Assembly: GCA_004010275.1 (NCBI GenBank)
Contig: RBWT01000075.1
Coordinates: 1-37,569, forward strand
Source of the DNA: Streptomyces huasconensis
GTDB lineage: Bacteria; Actinomycetota; Actinomycetes; Streptomycetales; Streptomycetaceae
Direction of reading: 5' to 3'
DNA length: 37,569 nucleotides
The notes beneath the pieces were generated by a model. That model saw only the letters and a list, made by a program, of their open reading frames with translations. It did not search any database and was not told the origin of the DNA. The position numbers were made by a program, and so were the translations under genes. Positions 17,201-26,227 of this stretch are shown one piece after another. The first letter of the stretch is position 1, and each line of letters starts with the position of its first letter.

Positions 17201-17659
17201 TCAGCTGGGGTCGTTGGGCCTGAGGGTCCACAGGACGGTCATCTCGCCGGTCACCGCGCCGTCCGCGCGGCGGATCTCGACGGCGACCGGGGAACTCGGG
17301 GCGCTGTCGGAGTCGAGTTCGGCGATCACGTCCGATGCCGGGCGGCCGAGCGTCGCCGTGGCCGTCACGGGGCCCATGGCGAGCTTCTTGTACGCGATCT
17401 CGGCGCTGACGGCGAGCGGCACGGCGCGGGAGAGCTGCGCGCCGAACGCGGCGAGGACGATGGCCCCGCTCGCGGACTCGCCCAGCGTGAACATGGCGCC
17501 GGCGTGCGGGCCGCCGACGTGGTTGTGGTACTCGCTCTGGTCGGGCAGGGCCACGACGGCCTTGTCCGGCGCGGTCTCCCGGAACTCCAGGTTCAGGGTC
17601 CTGGCCATCGGCACCGTGGCGGCGAGCATCTCGCCGATCGACATCTTGTCTGCGCTCAT
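17201..17659 (-). CDS. PaaI-like hotdog thioesterase (DUF4442 type)
   Basis: An intact 152-residue hotdog-fold protein. The block HVGGPHAGAMFTLGESASG resembles the central helix and N/H-G-G motif of PaaI-like thioesterases, and YKKLAMGPVTATATL is the following strand region. It probably hydrolyses an acyl-CoA; the substrate is unknown. ATG 17659 was preferred over longer alternatives because the -10-like TAACAT (17672-17667) plus seven bases precedes it, a leaderless start. It is divergent from the first tandem paralog, with about 80 bp between. Confidence 0.75.
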   Translation of the reverse strand: MSADKMSIGEMLAATVPMARTLNLEFRETAPDKAVVALPDQSEYHNHVGGPHAGAMFTLGESASGAIVLAAFGAQLSRAVPLAVSAEIAYKKLAMGPVTATATLGRPASDVIAELDSDSAPSSPVAVEIRRADGAVTGEMTVLWTLRPNDPS

Positions 17660-17726
17660 GGCGGCGATGTTACCCACGAGTAGAGTCCCCTGGCCAGGCC
17701 CCTCCGCCCGGCGGATCACCGTCCCC

Positions 17727-17732
17727 TATCGT
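17727..17732 (+). promoter_or_regulatory. -10 element of tandem paralog A
   Basis: TATCGT lies 8 nt before the ATG at 17741. The same word and spacing recur before paralog B (TATCGT 18785-18790, ATG 18799), and nearly so before paralog C (TATGGT 19902-19907, ATG 19916). No Shine-Dalgarno sequence precedes any of the three. The -35 regions are not clear. Confidence 0.55.
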
Positions 17733-17740
17733 GGACGCCC

Positions 17741-18722
17741 ATGTGGCATGGACAGCAGCCGCCCGGGGGCGAACAGAACCAGTCGGGCCGAGAGCCGAAC
17801 CCGTACCGGCAGCCGGGGTACCAGCAGCCCAACCCCTATGCGCAGCAGGCCTCTTGGGACGCGCCCACCATGCCCGGGGAGCCGCGCGGCGGCGCGCCCG
17901 AGCCCCCTCGCGGCGGCGGCAGGGCGGACCAAGGTGATCGCCCTCACCGCGGCGGGGGCCGTCGTGGTGGCCGCGGGCGTCACCGGGGCCCTGCTCCTCG
18001 GCGGCGGCAAGGACGACACCGCGAAGCCCGGCCCGGCCGAGTCCGGTTCCGCGCCCGGCCCGTCCGGCTCCGGCTCCGGCTCCGCCGACAACCCGCGCGC
18101 GGGGACCGGGCCCGGCCCGACCGTGCCGGGCTGGAAGGTCGTCGTGAACCCCAAGCGCGGCATCGCCTTCGACGTGCCTCCCGAGTGGTCCCTGGAATCG
18201 CGGGACTGGGCCGGCGGATATGTGGAGGACGAGGACGCCGACGACGAGTCGGCGCCGTTCCTCGTCGCCTACGCCGCCCCCGCCTACTTGAAGGAGCAGT
18301 GGTGCGGAAGCGACGAGGACAAGGACGGGACCAAGGACTACGTCCCACTGGCCGCCGCGGGCACCCGCGGCAACAAGGGCGCCAAGAGCACCGAGCAGGT
18401 CGCGCGGAACGACGCGACCATGTGGGTCTACGGCGCCTACACCCAGCCCGACAAGAAGAAGGTCACGACCGGCCCCGTGGAGTCGTACACCACGAGGTCG
18501 GGCCTCAAGGGCAGCCTGGCGAGCGCCACTTCGACGGGTGCCGACCAGCAGGGCGCGTGCGACTCCGACGGCAAGGCCACGGTGTTCGCCTTCGAGGACT
18601 CCGCCGGGAAGATCGCCTCCTGGTCCTTCCACGGCGCGAAGGGCGTACGGGAGGAGCTGCCGGACGCGACCGTGCGGAAGATCCTCTCGACGGTGCGCGA
18701 GTACGAGATGCCCGAGAGCTGA
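17741..18722 (+). pseudogene. tandem paralog A: one-pass membrane protein with Ca-loop ectodomain, one frame break
   Basis: I do not recognise a named function. Read across one break near 17925, the protein is about 326 aa. It has a cytosolic tail starting MWHGQQPPGGEQNQSG with one and a half NPYRQPGYQQP units. A single hydrophobic helix follows (VIALTAAGAVVVAAGVTGAL), then a Gly/Ser/Pro linker. The ectodomain opens PGWKVVVNPKRGIAFDVPPEW. It contains WCGSDEDKDG, in which a Cys adjoins a DxDxDG loop of EF-hand/dockerin type, and a second Cys in GACDSDG; the two probably form a disulfide. The C-terminal helix is ATVRKILSTVR. The layout resembles LpqN/PsbP-like secreted domains, a weak comparison. 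First of three tandem copies. Confidence 0.7.
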
Positions 18723-18798
18723 CCGGCCGCGCGGGGCCACGTCCGGCCTCCGGGGGTGATGTGATCTTGAACGGTCGCTCCCCGTATCGTGTGCGGCC

Positions 18799-19793
18799 AT
18801 GTGGCCAGGACAGCAGCCGCCCGGGGGCGAGCAGAACCCGCAGGACCAGAGTCAGAACCCGTACCGGCAGCCCGGATACCAGGCACCGAACCCCTATCAG
18901 CAGCCGGGGTATCAGGCGCCCAACCCCTACCAGCAGCCGGTGGCCGCGCCTCACGGACAGCCCCAGGGGGGCGGCGGCAAAGGCACCGGCAAGGTCAAGG
19001 TCGTCTCCGTCGTCATGGCGGCCGCGTGGTCGTCGCCGCGGGCGTGACCGGGTTCCTGGTCCTCGGCGGCGACAAGGACGACAGGGACGAGAAGGACGCC
19101 CGGGCCGGCTCCCCCTCGCAGGCCACCCCCGCGAGCCCGGGCGCCGCCCCGGACGACGGCGACGACAGCGAGCGCGGTACGGACAACGGTCTCAAGCCGA
19201 CCATCAAGGGCTGGCACGTCGTGGTGAACCCCCGGTGGGGCACGGCCTTCGACGTACCGCCCGAGTGGGAGGTCCAGAACCCCGGGTCCGCGATCGCCTA
19301 CGAGGACAACGAGACCGGCAAGCCGCTCATGACGATGTCGGCGCCCGCGTACCTCAAGCCCACGTGGTGCGTCACCGACGACGACAAGGACGGCAGGAGC
19401 GAGGACCACGAACTCGCCGCCGTCGGCACCAAGGGCGCCAAGGGCGCGAAGAACACCGATCAGGTCGCGGTCAACCAGGTCGCCTGGTGGGTATACGCCG
19501 CTTACACGCAGCCGGACAAGAAGAGCTTCACCTCCGACGAGAAGGCGCAGCCGTACACCACCGCGTCCGGCATCAAGGGCAGCATCGCCCGCGCCGAGTC
19601 CAGGAACACGCCCCAGCGGGGCAAGTGCGCCTCCGACGGCAAGGCGATCACCTTCGGCTTCAAGAACGCCGCGGGCGACTACGTCGCGTGGAGCCTCTAT
19701 GGAGCGCGCGGCGTGAAGGACGAGATACCCGAGGAGACGGTCATGAAGATCCTCAGCACGGTGCGCACCCACGGCGAGGCGACGGAATCCTGA
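18799..19793 (+). pseudogene. tandem paralog B: one-pass membrane protein with Ca-loop ectodomain, one frame break
   Basis: Same design as paralog A; about 331 aa once one base near 19026 is restored (the helix then reads VVMAAAVVVAAGVTGFLVLG). The cytosolic tail begins MWPGQQPPGGEQNPQDQSQ and has two and a half NPYQQPGYQAP units, the most of the three. The ectodomain has GWHVVVNPRWGTAFDVPPEW and WCVTDDDKDGRSEDHE. The loop there fits all EF-hand ligand positions, including an acidic residue at position 12. The second Cys is in GKCASDG. It ends KILSTVRTHG. Its 5' end is nearly identical to that of paralog C. It lies 76 nt after paralog A with its own leaderless-type start, so the genes may be transcribed separately. 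Confidence 0.72.
18850..18948 (+). repeat. 33-bp tandem repeat (11-residue NPYQQPGYQAP unit)
   Basis: Paralog B carries about two and a half copies of a 33-bp unit encoding NPY(Q/R)QPGYQAP. Paralog C has about two copies (from about 19970) and paralog A about one and a half (from about 17798). Copy number therefore differs among the paralogs, as expected for slippage or unequal crossing over. Confidence 0.65.
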
Positions 19794-19915
19794 CGCTTTC
19801 CGCCCCTTTCTCCGTACGGTTCGCCGTACCTCGCACCCGTCGGCGGCGGACCGGTGCCGGCCCCGGCGGGGCTGCCCGTGGCACCCGGCCCCCGGCACCT
19901 CTATGGTTACTGGCC

Positions 19916-21010
19916 ATGTGGCCAGAACAGCAGCCGCCCGGGGGCGAGCAGAACCCGCAGGACCAGAGTCAGAACCCGTACCAGCAGCCGGGGTACCAGG
20001 CACCGAACCCCTATCAGCAGCCGGGGTATCAGCAGCAGCCCACGGGCGGCTACCCGCAGCAGCCGCCCGCCGGTGGCCACCAGCAGCCGCACTCGGGCGG
20101 GTTCTCGCGGCCCGAGCAGCCGCAGTGGTCCGCTCCGACGCCGCCGCCCGTGCTGCCGCAGCCGGGTACCGGCGGTCAGGGCGGGGGCGGCGGCGACAAG
20201 ACGAAGATCACCGCCATCGTCGCCTCGCTGGCCGTGGTGGTGGCGGCCGGCGTCACCGGGTTCCTGGTCCTCGGCGGTGACGAAGACGGCAAGGACGACA
20301 AGGCGGGTCCGGCGAAGCCCGCGAAGTCCGCGACGGAGAAGCCGGACCCGACGCCCACCACGGGCGGGAACGAGCGCGGCGAGGGCGGCGAGGACAAGCC
20401 GACGATCCCCGGCTGGCAGGTCGTGGTGAACCCCAAGTGGGGCACCGCCTTCGACGTCCCGGCCGACTGGAAGGTCGAGACGCCCGACACCTTCACCGGC
20501 TTCGACGACCGCAAGGACCAGGGCTCGAAGACGATCATCGGCATGTCCGCGCCCGCGGTCTACAAAGAGAAGTGGTGCACGTCGGACGACGACAAGGACG
20601 GCGAGCCCGAGGACACCTCGCTGGCCGTCGTCGGCACCAAGGGCCAGAACGGCGCCAAGAACACCAAGGACGTCGCGCGCAACGACTCGGCCTGGTGGGT
20701 CTTCGGCGGCTACACCGAGCAGACCAAGGCCGACAAGAAGAAGATCAAGATCAGCGACGTGGAGGAGTACACCACCAAGTCCGGCGTCAAGGGCAGCCTC
20801 GCGACGTCGACGACGTCCGGCGCCGCCACGTCCGCCAAGTGCGACTCGGAGGGCAAGGCCACCACGTTCGCCTTCAAGAACGAGGCGGGCGAGTACGTGG
20901 CCTGGACCCTCTACGGCGCCAAGGGCGTCAAGGAGGAGGTCTCCGACGCCATGGTGAAGAAGATCCTGGCCACCGTGCGGTGGAGCGAGGCCGCGGCCGA
21001 GGAGTCCTGA
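19916..21010 (+). CDS. tandem paralog C: one-pass membrane protein with Ca-loop ectodomain, intact
   Basis: The only undamaged copy, 364 aa. The tail runs MWPEQQPPGGEQNPQDQSQ with two NPYQQPGYQ units. It is extended by a Gly/Gln/His/Pro region not seen in A or B. The helix is ITAIVASLAVVVAAGVTGFL at about residues 97-116, followed by an acidic/Lys linker. The ectodomain shows GWQVVVNPKWGTAFDVPADW, WCTSDDDKDGEPED and AKCDSEG, then YVAWTLYGAKGVKEE and KKILATVRW. The positive-inside rule (K before, D/E after the helix) puts the C-terminal domain outside. Function unknown; cell-surface sensing or calcium-dependent binding are guesses. The gene begins 122 nt after paralog B. Confidence 0.8.
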   Translation: MWPEQQPPGGEQNPQDQSQNPYQQPGYQAPNPYQQPGYQQQPTGGYPQQPPAGGHQQPHSGGFSRPEQPQWSAPTPPPVLPQPGTGGQGGGGGDKTKITAIVASLAVVVAAGVTGFLVLGGDEDGKDDKAGPAKPAKSATEKPDPTPTTGGNERGEGGEDKPTIPGWQVVVNPKWGTAFDVPADWKVETPDTFTGFDDRKDQGSKTIIGMSAPAVYKEKWCTSDDDKDGEPEDTSLAVVGTKGQNGAKNTKDVARNDSAWWVFGGYTEQTKADKKKIKISDVEEYTTKSGVKGSLATSTTSGAATSAKCDSEGKATTFAFKNEAGEYVAWTLYGAKGVKEEVSDAMVKKILATVRWSEAAAEES

Positions 21011-21086
21011 GCCGGGGTTCTCCCCGGGGTCACGCGGCGCGTTCTGAGCCACGAGAACAACCGTCTGAGCCACGGGAACAAACGGT

Positions 21087-21116
21087 TTGGCAAGTGCCCC
21101 GGCCCCCGGTCATAGT
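21087..21116 (+). promoter_or_regulatory. leaderless promoter of the second MFS gene
   Basis: TTGGCA at 21087-21092, an 18-nt spacer, CATAGT at 21111-21116, then CCCGGG and the GTG at 21123. No ribosome site is present. Confidence 0.55.
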
Positions 21117-21122
21117 CCCGGG

Positions 21123-22435
21123 GTGACGAAACCTGCCTCCGTGCCGCGTCGCCGCCCCAGTTGGGCGGGCCGCAACTACACGCTGCTGACCGCCGCCGCG
21201 ATCGTGACGAACCTCGGGAGCCACGGGGCGTTGATCGCGGCGGCGTTCGCCGTCCTGGACGCCGGGGGCGACGGCGGGGACGTCGGGCTCGTCGCGGCCG
21301 TGCGGACGCTTCCGCTGGTGCTCTTCCTGCTCATCGGCGGGGCCGTCGCCGACCGGCTGCCGCGCCACCATGTGATGGTCGCCGCCAACGCCCTCAACTG
21401 CGTGTCGCAGGCGGCGTTCGCCGTGCTCGTCATCGCGGGCGAGCCGCAGCTGTGGCAGATGATGCTGCTCACCGGTCTCGGCGGCGTCGGCCAGGCCTTC
21501 TTCGGCCCCGCGGCCGAGGGCATGCTGATGTCGTCGGTCAGCGGCGAACAGGTCAGCCGGGCCTTCGCGCTGTACCGGATGGCGATGCAGGGGGCGGGCC
21601 TCGGCGGCGCCGCGCTCGGCGGCCTGATGGTCGCGGCGATCGGTCCCGGCTGGGTGCTCGCGGTGGACGCGGCGGCGTTCGCCCTCGCCGGAGCGCTGCG
21701 TTCCTTCCTCGACGTCAGCCACATACCGGAACGCTCGCCCGGCGGCGGACTCCTCTCCGATCTGCGGGACGGCTGGCGGGAGTTCACCGGCCGTCCCTGG
21801 CTCTGGTCGATCGTGGCGCAGTTCTCGGTCGTGGTGGCGGTGGTCGGCGCCGCAGAGTCGGTGTTCGGCCCGCTGGTCGCCCGGGACGAACTGGGCGGCG
21901 CGGGACCGTGGGGCCTCGCGCTCGGCGCGTTCGGCGCGGCGCGGTCGGCGGCGCGATTCTGATGATGCGCTGGAAGCCGCGCCGGCTGCTGCTCGCGGGA
22001 ACTCTCTGCGTCTTCCCGCTGGCTGCGCCCTCGGCGGCGCTGGCCGTGCCGCTGCCGGTGGCGGGGCTCGCCGCGGTGATGTTCGTCAGCGGCGTGGCGA
22101 TCGAGGTGTTCGGCGTCTCCTGGATGACCGCGATGCACCAGGAGATCCCGGAGGAGAAGCTGTCGCGGGTCTCCGCCTACGACTGGTTCGGCTCGGTCGC
22201 GATGGTGCCGCTGGCCACGGCCCTGGCCGGCCCCGCGGAGTCCGCGTTCGGCCGCGGCCCGTCCCTGTGGGGCAGCGCGCTGCTCGTGGTGCTCGTGACG
22301 GCGGCGGTCCTGTTCGTCCCCGACGTACGCAACCTGACACGGCGTACGAAGGAGGTGACCGTCCTGCCCGCGCCCCGCGTGGCGGACCCGGTGGCCTCGA
22401 CCGACGCGGAGAGCCCCGCCGGGCGGCTCGGCTGA
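21123..22435 (+). pseudogene. MFS transporter (MFS_3/enterobactin-exporter-like), one frame break
   Basis: About 437 aa once a base is restored near 21945. There is a 12-segment pattern with motif A as GGAVADRLPRHHVMVAANAL. The second half begins after the break as AVGGAILMMRWKPRRLLLAG, with VSGVAIEVFGVSWMTAMHQE typical of the MFS_3 group. It is a proton-driven exporter or uptake carrier of unknown substrate. GTG 21123 was chosen from the leaderless promoter; an in-frame TTG at 21087 lies inside the proposed -35. It converges on the spermidine synthase-like gene 30 nt away. Confidence 0.8.
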
Positions 22436-22465
22436 GGGCACGGCGCGCTCACCGGACACCTCGTT

Positions 22466-23364
22466 TCAGCCGATGCGGAAGGCCCCGCCCGGCGGCTCCG
22501 GTGACGGCACCGCATCCTCGTCACGCACGGCCTTCGCGTCCCCGATGAGGCGCCGCAGCGCCGCGCCGTGCTCGACGCGGGCGGGGAAGGTGTCGGACGC
22601 CGCGCGCCGGGCCAGGGCCGCGATGTCGAGGGGTGCGTGCGAGGCGATGAGCACCGCGTTCCCGAAGCGGCGGCCGCGCAGCACGGACGGCTCGGCGATC
22701 AGCGCCAGTTCCTCGAAGACCTCGGCGAAGGTGGCGAGTTGGGAGCGGAGGAAAGCGAAGGGCGCGCCGTCGGCGAGGTTCGCCGCGTACACGCCGTCCG
22801 GGCGCAGTACGCGCTCGGTGGCCCTGGCGTAGGCGACGGTGGTGAGGTGGGCGGGGACGCGGGAGCCGCCGAAGACGTCGGCGACGAGGAGGTCGGCGCT
22901 GTCGTCGGGCGCCGCGTCGAGCCACCGCCGGGCGTCCGCGCCGTGCACGGTGATCCCCGAGTCGCGCTCCCACGGCAGCTGTTCGGCGACCAGCCGCAGC
23001 AGCCCCCGGTCTCCTCGACGACGTCCTGCCGGGAGCCGGGGCGGGTGGCGGCGACATAGCGGGGCAGAGTGAGGGCGCCGCCGCCGAGGTGGGTGACGTC
23101 CAGGGGGCGGCCCGGCGCGGCCGCCGTGTCCAGGACGTGGGCGAGCCGGCGCGCGTACTCGAACTCCAGGTGGGTCGGCGCGTCCAGGTCCACGTACGAT
23201 TGCGGTGCGCCGTCGACGGTGAGCAGCCAGGCCCGCGCCCGGTCGACGTCGGGCATCAGCTTGGCGGTGCCGTGATCCACCTCGCGCGTCACCGGAATCG
23301 CCTCCGGAGGCTCGGCCCCCGCGCCCGTCTCGAACTCGTGCTCGTACTCGTCCACGGGCTCCAT
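22466..23364 (-). pseudogene. spermidine synthase-like protein, one frame break
   Basis: About 299 aa after repair. The N-terminal beta-hairpin domain contains DGAPQSYVDLDAPTHLEFEY. The Rossmann methyltransferase-like domain has VTHLGGGALTLPRYVAATRP, then LLVADVFGGSRVP and VLRPDGVYAANLAD. The GGG motif suits an aminopropyltransferase fold, but many actinobacterial members lack proven polyamine activity and are often fused to MFS domains; this one is unfused. ATG 23364 follows GGGAGGGGG. One base is missing near 23010, after SRQDVVEE, where other frames supply RGLLRLVAEQL. Confidence 0.75.
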
Positions 23365-23435
23365 TGTGCCGCCCCCTCCCCGGCGAAAATCACCCCGTAC
23401 TCTCGCCGTACGCCTGCTTCTGCGATGCTCCGGGG

Positions 23436-23963
23436 ATGCGGAGAAGGAAGCTGCTCGACACGCTCGTGGGAGCGCTGCTTCTGGCCGTGGTCGGCGGTGT
23501 GATCCTGGCCGCCACCGTGTGGCGGACAGCCGTGGACGACACGCTCAACGACACCAGGACCCGCGGCTTCGCGGGCTGTGAGTACGTCATGCCCGACCGC
23601 CTGGTACGTGCCGTCGACGGTGACGCCGGGACGGTGGCCGCGGGTGAGATGGACGTGCGCTGTACGGAGCGCCCCGAGCGGTTCCGTCTCCGCCTTGTCC
23701 TCCAGGTACGGACACCCGCCGGCCACTGGCGCACCGCCCCCGACGGCGCCGCCGAGCGCACGGACGATCTCGCGGAGCAGAGCTTCGACGAGGAAGGGGC
23801 GCACACTCCGGGGCCCGAGGGACAGCACTACATGACGGTCACCGACTGCGATCCCGCCTACACCGTTCGCGTCACCTACGCCTTGCGGGTGACCCGGGGC
23901 GGCCACACCCGTTCGACGGGCACTGTGTCGACCGCCCCGGTTTCCCTGCGCGAACGCTGCTGA
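23436..23963 (+). CDS. small exported or membrane-anchored hypothetical protein
   Basis: I do not recognise this 175-residue protein. MRRRKLLD is followed by a hydrophobic helix (LVGALLLAVVGGVILAATVW, residues about 10-29), an uncleaved anchor or signal peptide. The exterior part has four cysteines (in FAGCEY, DVRCTE, VTDCDP and the terminal RERC), enough for two disulfides. GATGCT at 23424-23429 plus six bases precedes ATG 23436, suggesting a leaderless mRNA. It is divergent from the spermidine synthase-like gene and converges on the EF-Tu paralog 16 nt away. Confidence 0.7.
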   Translation: MRRRKLLDTLVGALLLAVVGGVILAATVWRTAVDDTLNDTRTRGFAGCEYVMPDRLVRAVDGDAGTVAAGEMDVRCTERPERFRLRLVLQVRTPAGHWRTAPDGAAERTDDLAEQSFDEEGAHTPGPEGQHYMTVTDCDPAYTVRVTYALRVTRGGHTRSTGTVSTAPVSLRERC

Positions 23964-23979
23964 CCCCCGGCGGGGCCCG

Positions 23980-25155
23980 TCAGAGGACCTCCGTGACCGT
24001 GCCCGCGCCATGGTGCGCCCGCCCTCGCGGATCGCGAAGCCGAGGCCGGTCTCCAGCGGCACGTCACGGCCCAGTTCGACCGTCATCGTGACCGTCTCGC
24101 CGGTCGGGCCACGGCCGCCCCGCCGCAGGTCGACGTCACCGACACGTCCGCCGTGCGGATGTAGAACTGCGGCCGGTACCCCGTGCGATCGGTGTCGTAC
24201 GCCGCCCTCGCGGGTCGACAGGACGTACACCTGTGCGGTGAAGCGCCGCTTCGGGCTGACGCTGCCGGGCGCGCGACGACATGGCCGCGGCGTACGGCGT
24301 CGCGTGCAGGCCGCGCAGCAGCAGCGCCACGTTGTCCCCGGCCTGCGCCTCCTCCATCGGCTTGCCGAAGGTCTCCAGGCCGGTGACCACCGTCTCGGTG
24401 TCCGCGCCGAGGACCTCCACGCGGTCGCCGAGACGGACGGTGCCGCGCTCGACGGCGCCGGTGACGACGGTGCCGCGCCCGGTGATGGTGAGCACGTTCT
24501 CGACGGGCAGCAGGAACGGCGCGTCGAGATAGCGCTCGGGCATCGGCACATACGTGTCCACGGCGTCCAGCAGCGCCTCGACCGCGCCCGTCCACCGCGG
24601 GTCGCCCTCCAGCGCCCTGAGCCCGGAGACCCGTACGACCGGGACGGAGTCGCCCCCGTACCCGTGCCGGGAGAGCAGGTCGCGGACCTCCAGCTCCACG
24701 AGGTCGGTCAGCACGGCGTCCTCGCCGTCTCCGACGGCGTCGGCCTTGTTGAGCGCAACGACGATGTGGTCGACGCCCACCTGCCGGGCGAGCAGCACGT
24801 GCTCGGCGGTCTGCGGCATGATCCCGTCGAGCGCCGAGACGACGAGGATCGCCCCGTCGAGCTGGGCGGCGCCGGTGACCATGTTCTTGACGTAGTCGGC
24901 GTGGCCGGGCATGTCCACGTGCGCGTAGTGCCGGGTGTCCGTCTCGTACTCGACGTGCGCGATGTTGATGGTGATGCCGCGCTGCGCCTCCTCCGGCGCG
25001 CGGTCGATGCGGTCGAAGGGGACGAAGGTGCCGGTGCCGCGCTCGCTGAGGACCTTGGTGATGGCGGCGGTCAGCGTCGTCTTGCCGTGGTCGACGTGGC
25101 CCATGGTGCCGATGTTGAGGTGCGGTTTCGTGCGGACGTAAGCCGTCTCGGGCAT
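23980..25155 (-). pseudogene. tuf: EF-Tu paralog (tuf3-like), five frame breaks in the C-terminal domains
   Basis: All GTPase motifs are intact: G1 GHVDHGKT, G2 RGITINIAHVEYET, G3 DMPGHADYV, G4 NKAD and G5 SGLRAL. Domain 2 follows with LLPVENVLTITGRGTVVTG. In domain 3 the frame changes near 24290, 24268, 24207, 24142 and 24008. The rebuilt text has VSPKRRFTAQVYVLSTREGG, YRPQFYIRTADV and GETVTMTVELGRDVPLETG, and ends GGRTM-AGTVTEVL. EF-Tu carries aminoacyl-tRNA to the ribosome. The length of about 392 aa and the lone position, away from rpsL-rpsG-fusA, fit the divergent stress-linked tuf3 of Streptomyces rather than the main gene. ATG 25155 has GGAGAAGGA upstream. Confidence 0.85.
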
Positions 25156-25479
25156 GGTGGTTCCTTCTCCGGAACTCGAAGCTGTGGTCCGGACCCGCGG
25201 CGAGCGCGTGGTCGGGACGGGGACCCCGGGGCCGTACCGACCCTCCCCCTGCGGGGTCCGCCGGAGTCTCCGGGGAGGGTCAGCTTCGGGCGCCGTCGAA
25301 GGCGTCGGGAGCATCAGGGGCGACGACGGCAGCCTTCGCAGCGCCCGCGACTGCGGGCGTGGCTGCGAGGAAGGCGTACCGGAACATGGCTCTGATCCTG
25401 GCCGACACGAGTCGCCCGCGTCGAATGAATTTCGCCGAACGCGGCAAGGCGCGGCCTCAGTTGCCGCCCTCCGGCGGGC
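25156..25479 (-). promoter_or_regulatory. leader of the EF-Tu paralog with long hairpin
   Basis: This 324-nt gap has no supported gene. On the minus strand it must hold the EF-Tu paralog promoter and leader. A perfect 10-bp inverted repeat, GACCCTCCCC at 25239-25248 and GGGGAGGGTC at 25272-25281, encloses a second hairpin CCGGAG-T-CTCCGG at 25261-25273, which competes with the right arm. The structure lies 84 nt before the start codon, well placed for attenuation or termination of the upstream gene. I could not fix a promoter. Confidence 0.45.
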
Positions 25480-26178
25480 TCAGAGGTTTTTCGACGCCTC
25501 CCGCACGGACAGCGGCGCGAGCCGGTTCCGTTCACGCTCGACGAAGGCGCTTACCGCGTCCGGGTCGGTCTTGGCGTACTCGCGCAGGCACCAGCCGATC
25601 GCCTTGCGGATGAAGAAATCCGGATGCCCCGACTGGCGCAGGCAGTAAGCGAAGAGGCGTTCGGTGTCCGTCGCCTCCTTGTGGCGCAGCTGGTGCAGGA
25701 GCGCCGTGCGGGCCACCCACAGGTCCTCGTCCTCGATCCACGCGTCCATGTCGGCGCGCAGCCGGGGGTCGGCGGCGACCAGCCCTCCGACGACGTGCGC
25801 GGCGAGCAGGTCGACGGTGTCCCACCAGGAGCGGGTGGTCACCAGATGGCGTACGACGGGCAGGAAACCGGACGAGCAGCGCCGCACGTGACGGCGCAGG
25901 TAGTCCACGGCGAAGTAGGCGTACTCGCGTTCGGGCAGTGCCCAGCAGCGCAGCGCGACGGCCGCGCAGTCCGTCTCGTCGGGGTGCGGCGTGCCGGCGA
26001 GGACGGCGCGGGACAGCTCGCGGCGCGCGGGCGAGGCCAGGCCGAGGAAGGGGGCGACGTCCTTCATGTACGCGCTCATCTGCTCGCCCCGCCGGGGATC
26101 GGCCGCCGAGGCGTACGTCACGACGAGCCGGTCGAGCACCGTGTCGGCCAGGGCACTTCTCGGGACTGTGACGCTCAT
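25480..26178 (-). CDS. DNA alkylation repair protein (AlkD/AlkC-like HEAT repeats)
   Basis: About 232 aa, all alpha-helical in pattern. Blocks are MSAYMKDVAPFLGLASPARR, WWDTVDLLAAHVVG, LWVARTALLHQLRHK and the C-terminal DFFIRKAIGWCLREYAKTDP with the family Arg/Lys. These match the DNA_alkylation HEAT-repeat glycosylases that remove N3- and N7-alkyl bases without flipping them. ATG 26178 is favoured because TATGGT (26191-26186) plus seven bases precedes it, a leaderless layout; an in-frame GTG at 26205 is an alternative. It is divergent from the TVP38 gene by about 50 bp, and both starts look leaderless. Confidence 0.88.
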   Translation of the reverse strand: MSVTVPRSALADTVLDRLVVTYASAADPRRGEQMSAYMKDVAPFLGLASPARRELSRAVLAGTPHPDETDCAAVALRCWALPEREYAYFAVDYLRRHVRRCSSGFLPVVRHLVTTRSWWDTVDLLAAHVVGGLVAADPRLRADMDAWIEDEDLWVARTALLHQLRHKEATDTERLFAYCLRQSGHPDFFIRKAIGWCLREYAKTDPDAVSAFVERERNRLAPLSVREASKNL

Positions 26179-26227
26179 GAGACGCACCATACGGCGATCA
26201 GACACATCAGCCGGTTAGTCTTCCCGG

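Noticed and set aside
17741..21010. A 1089-residue open frame across all three tandem paralogs
   Set aside because: It depends on a frame break in paralog A and off-frame Arg/Gly/Pro-rich text through paralog B; the real proteins each start at their own MW-QQPPGGEQN.
25359..25613. Plus-strand small frame starting near the EF-Tu leader as a gene
   Set aside because: It has a weak start context, becomes Arg/Pro-rich and overlaps the convincing AlkD-like gene on the other strand.
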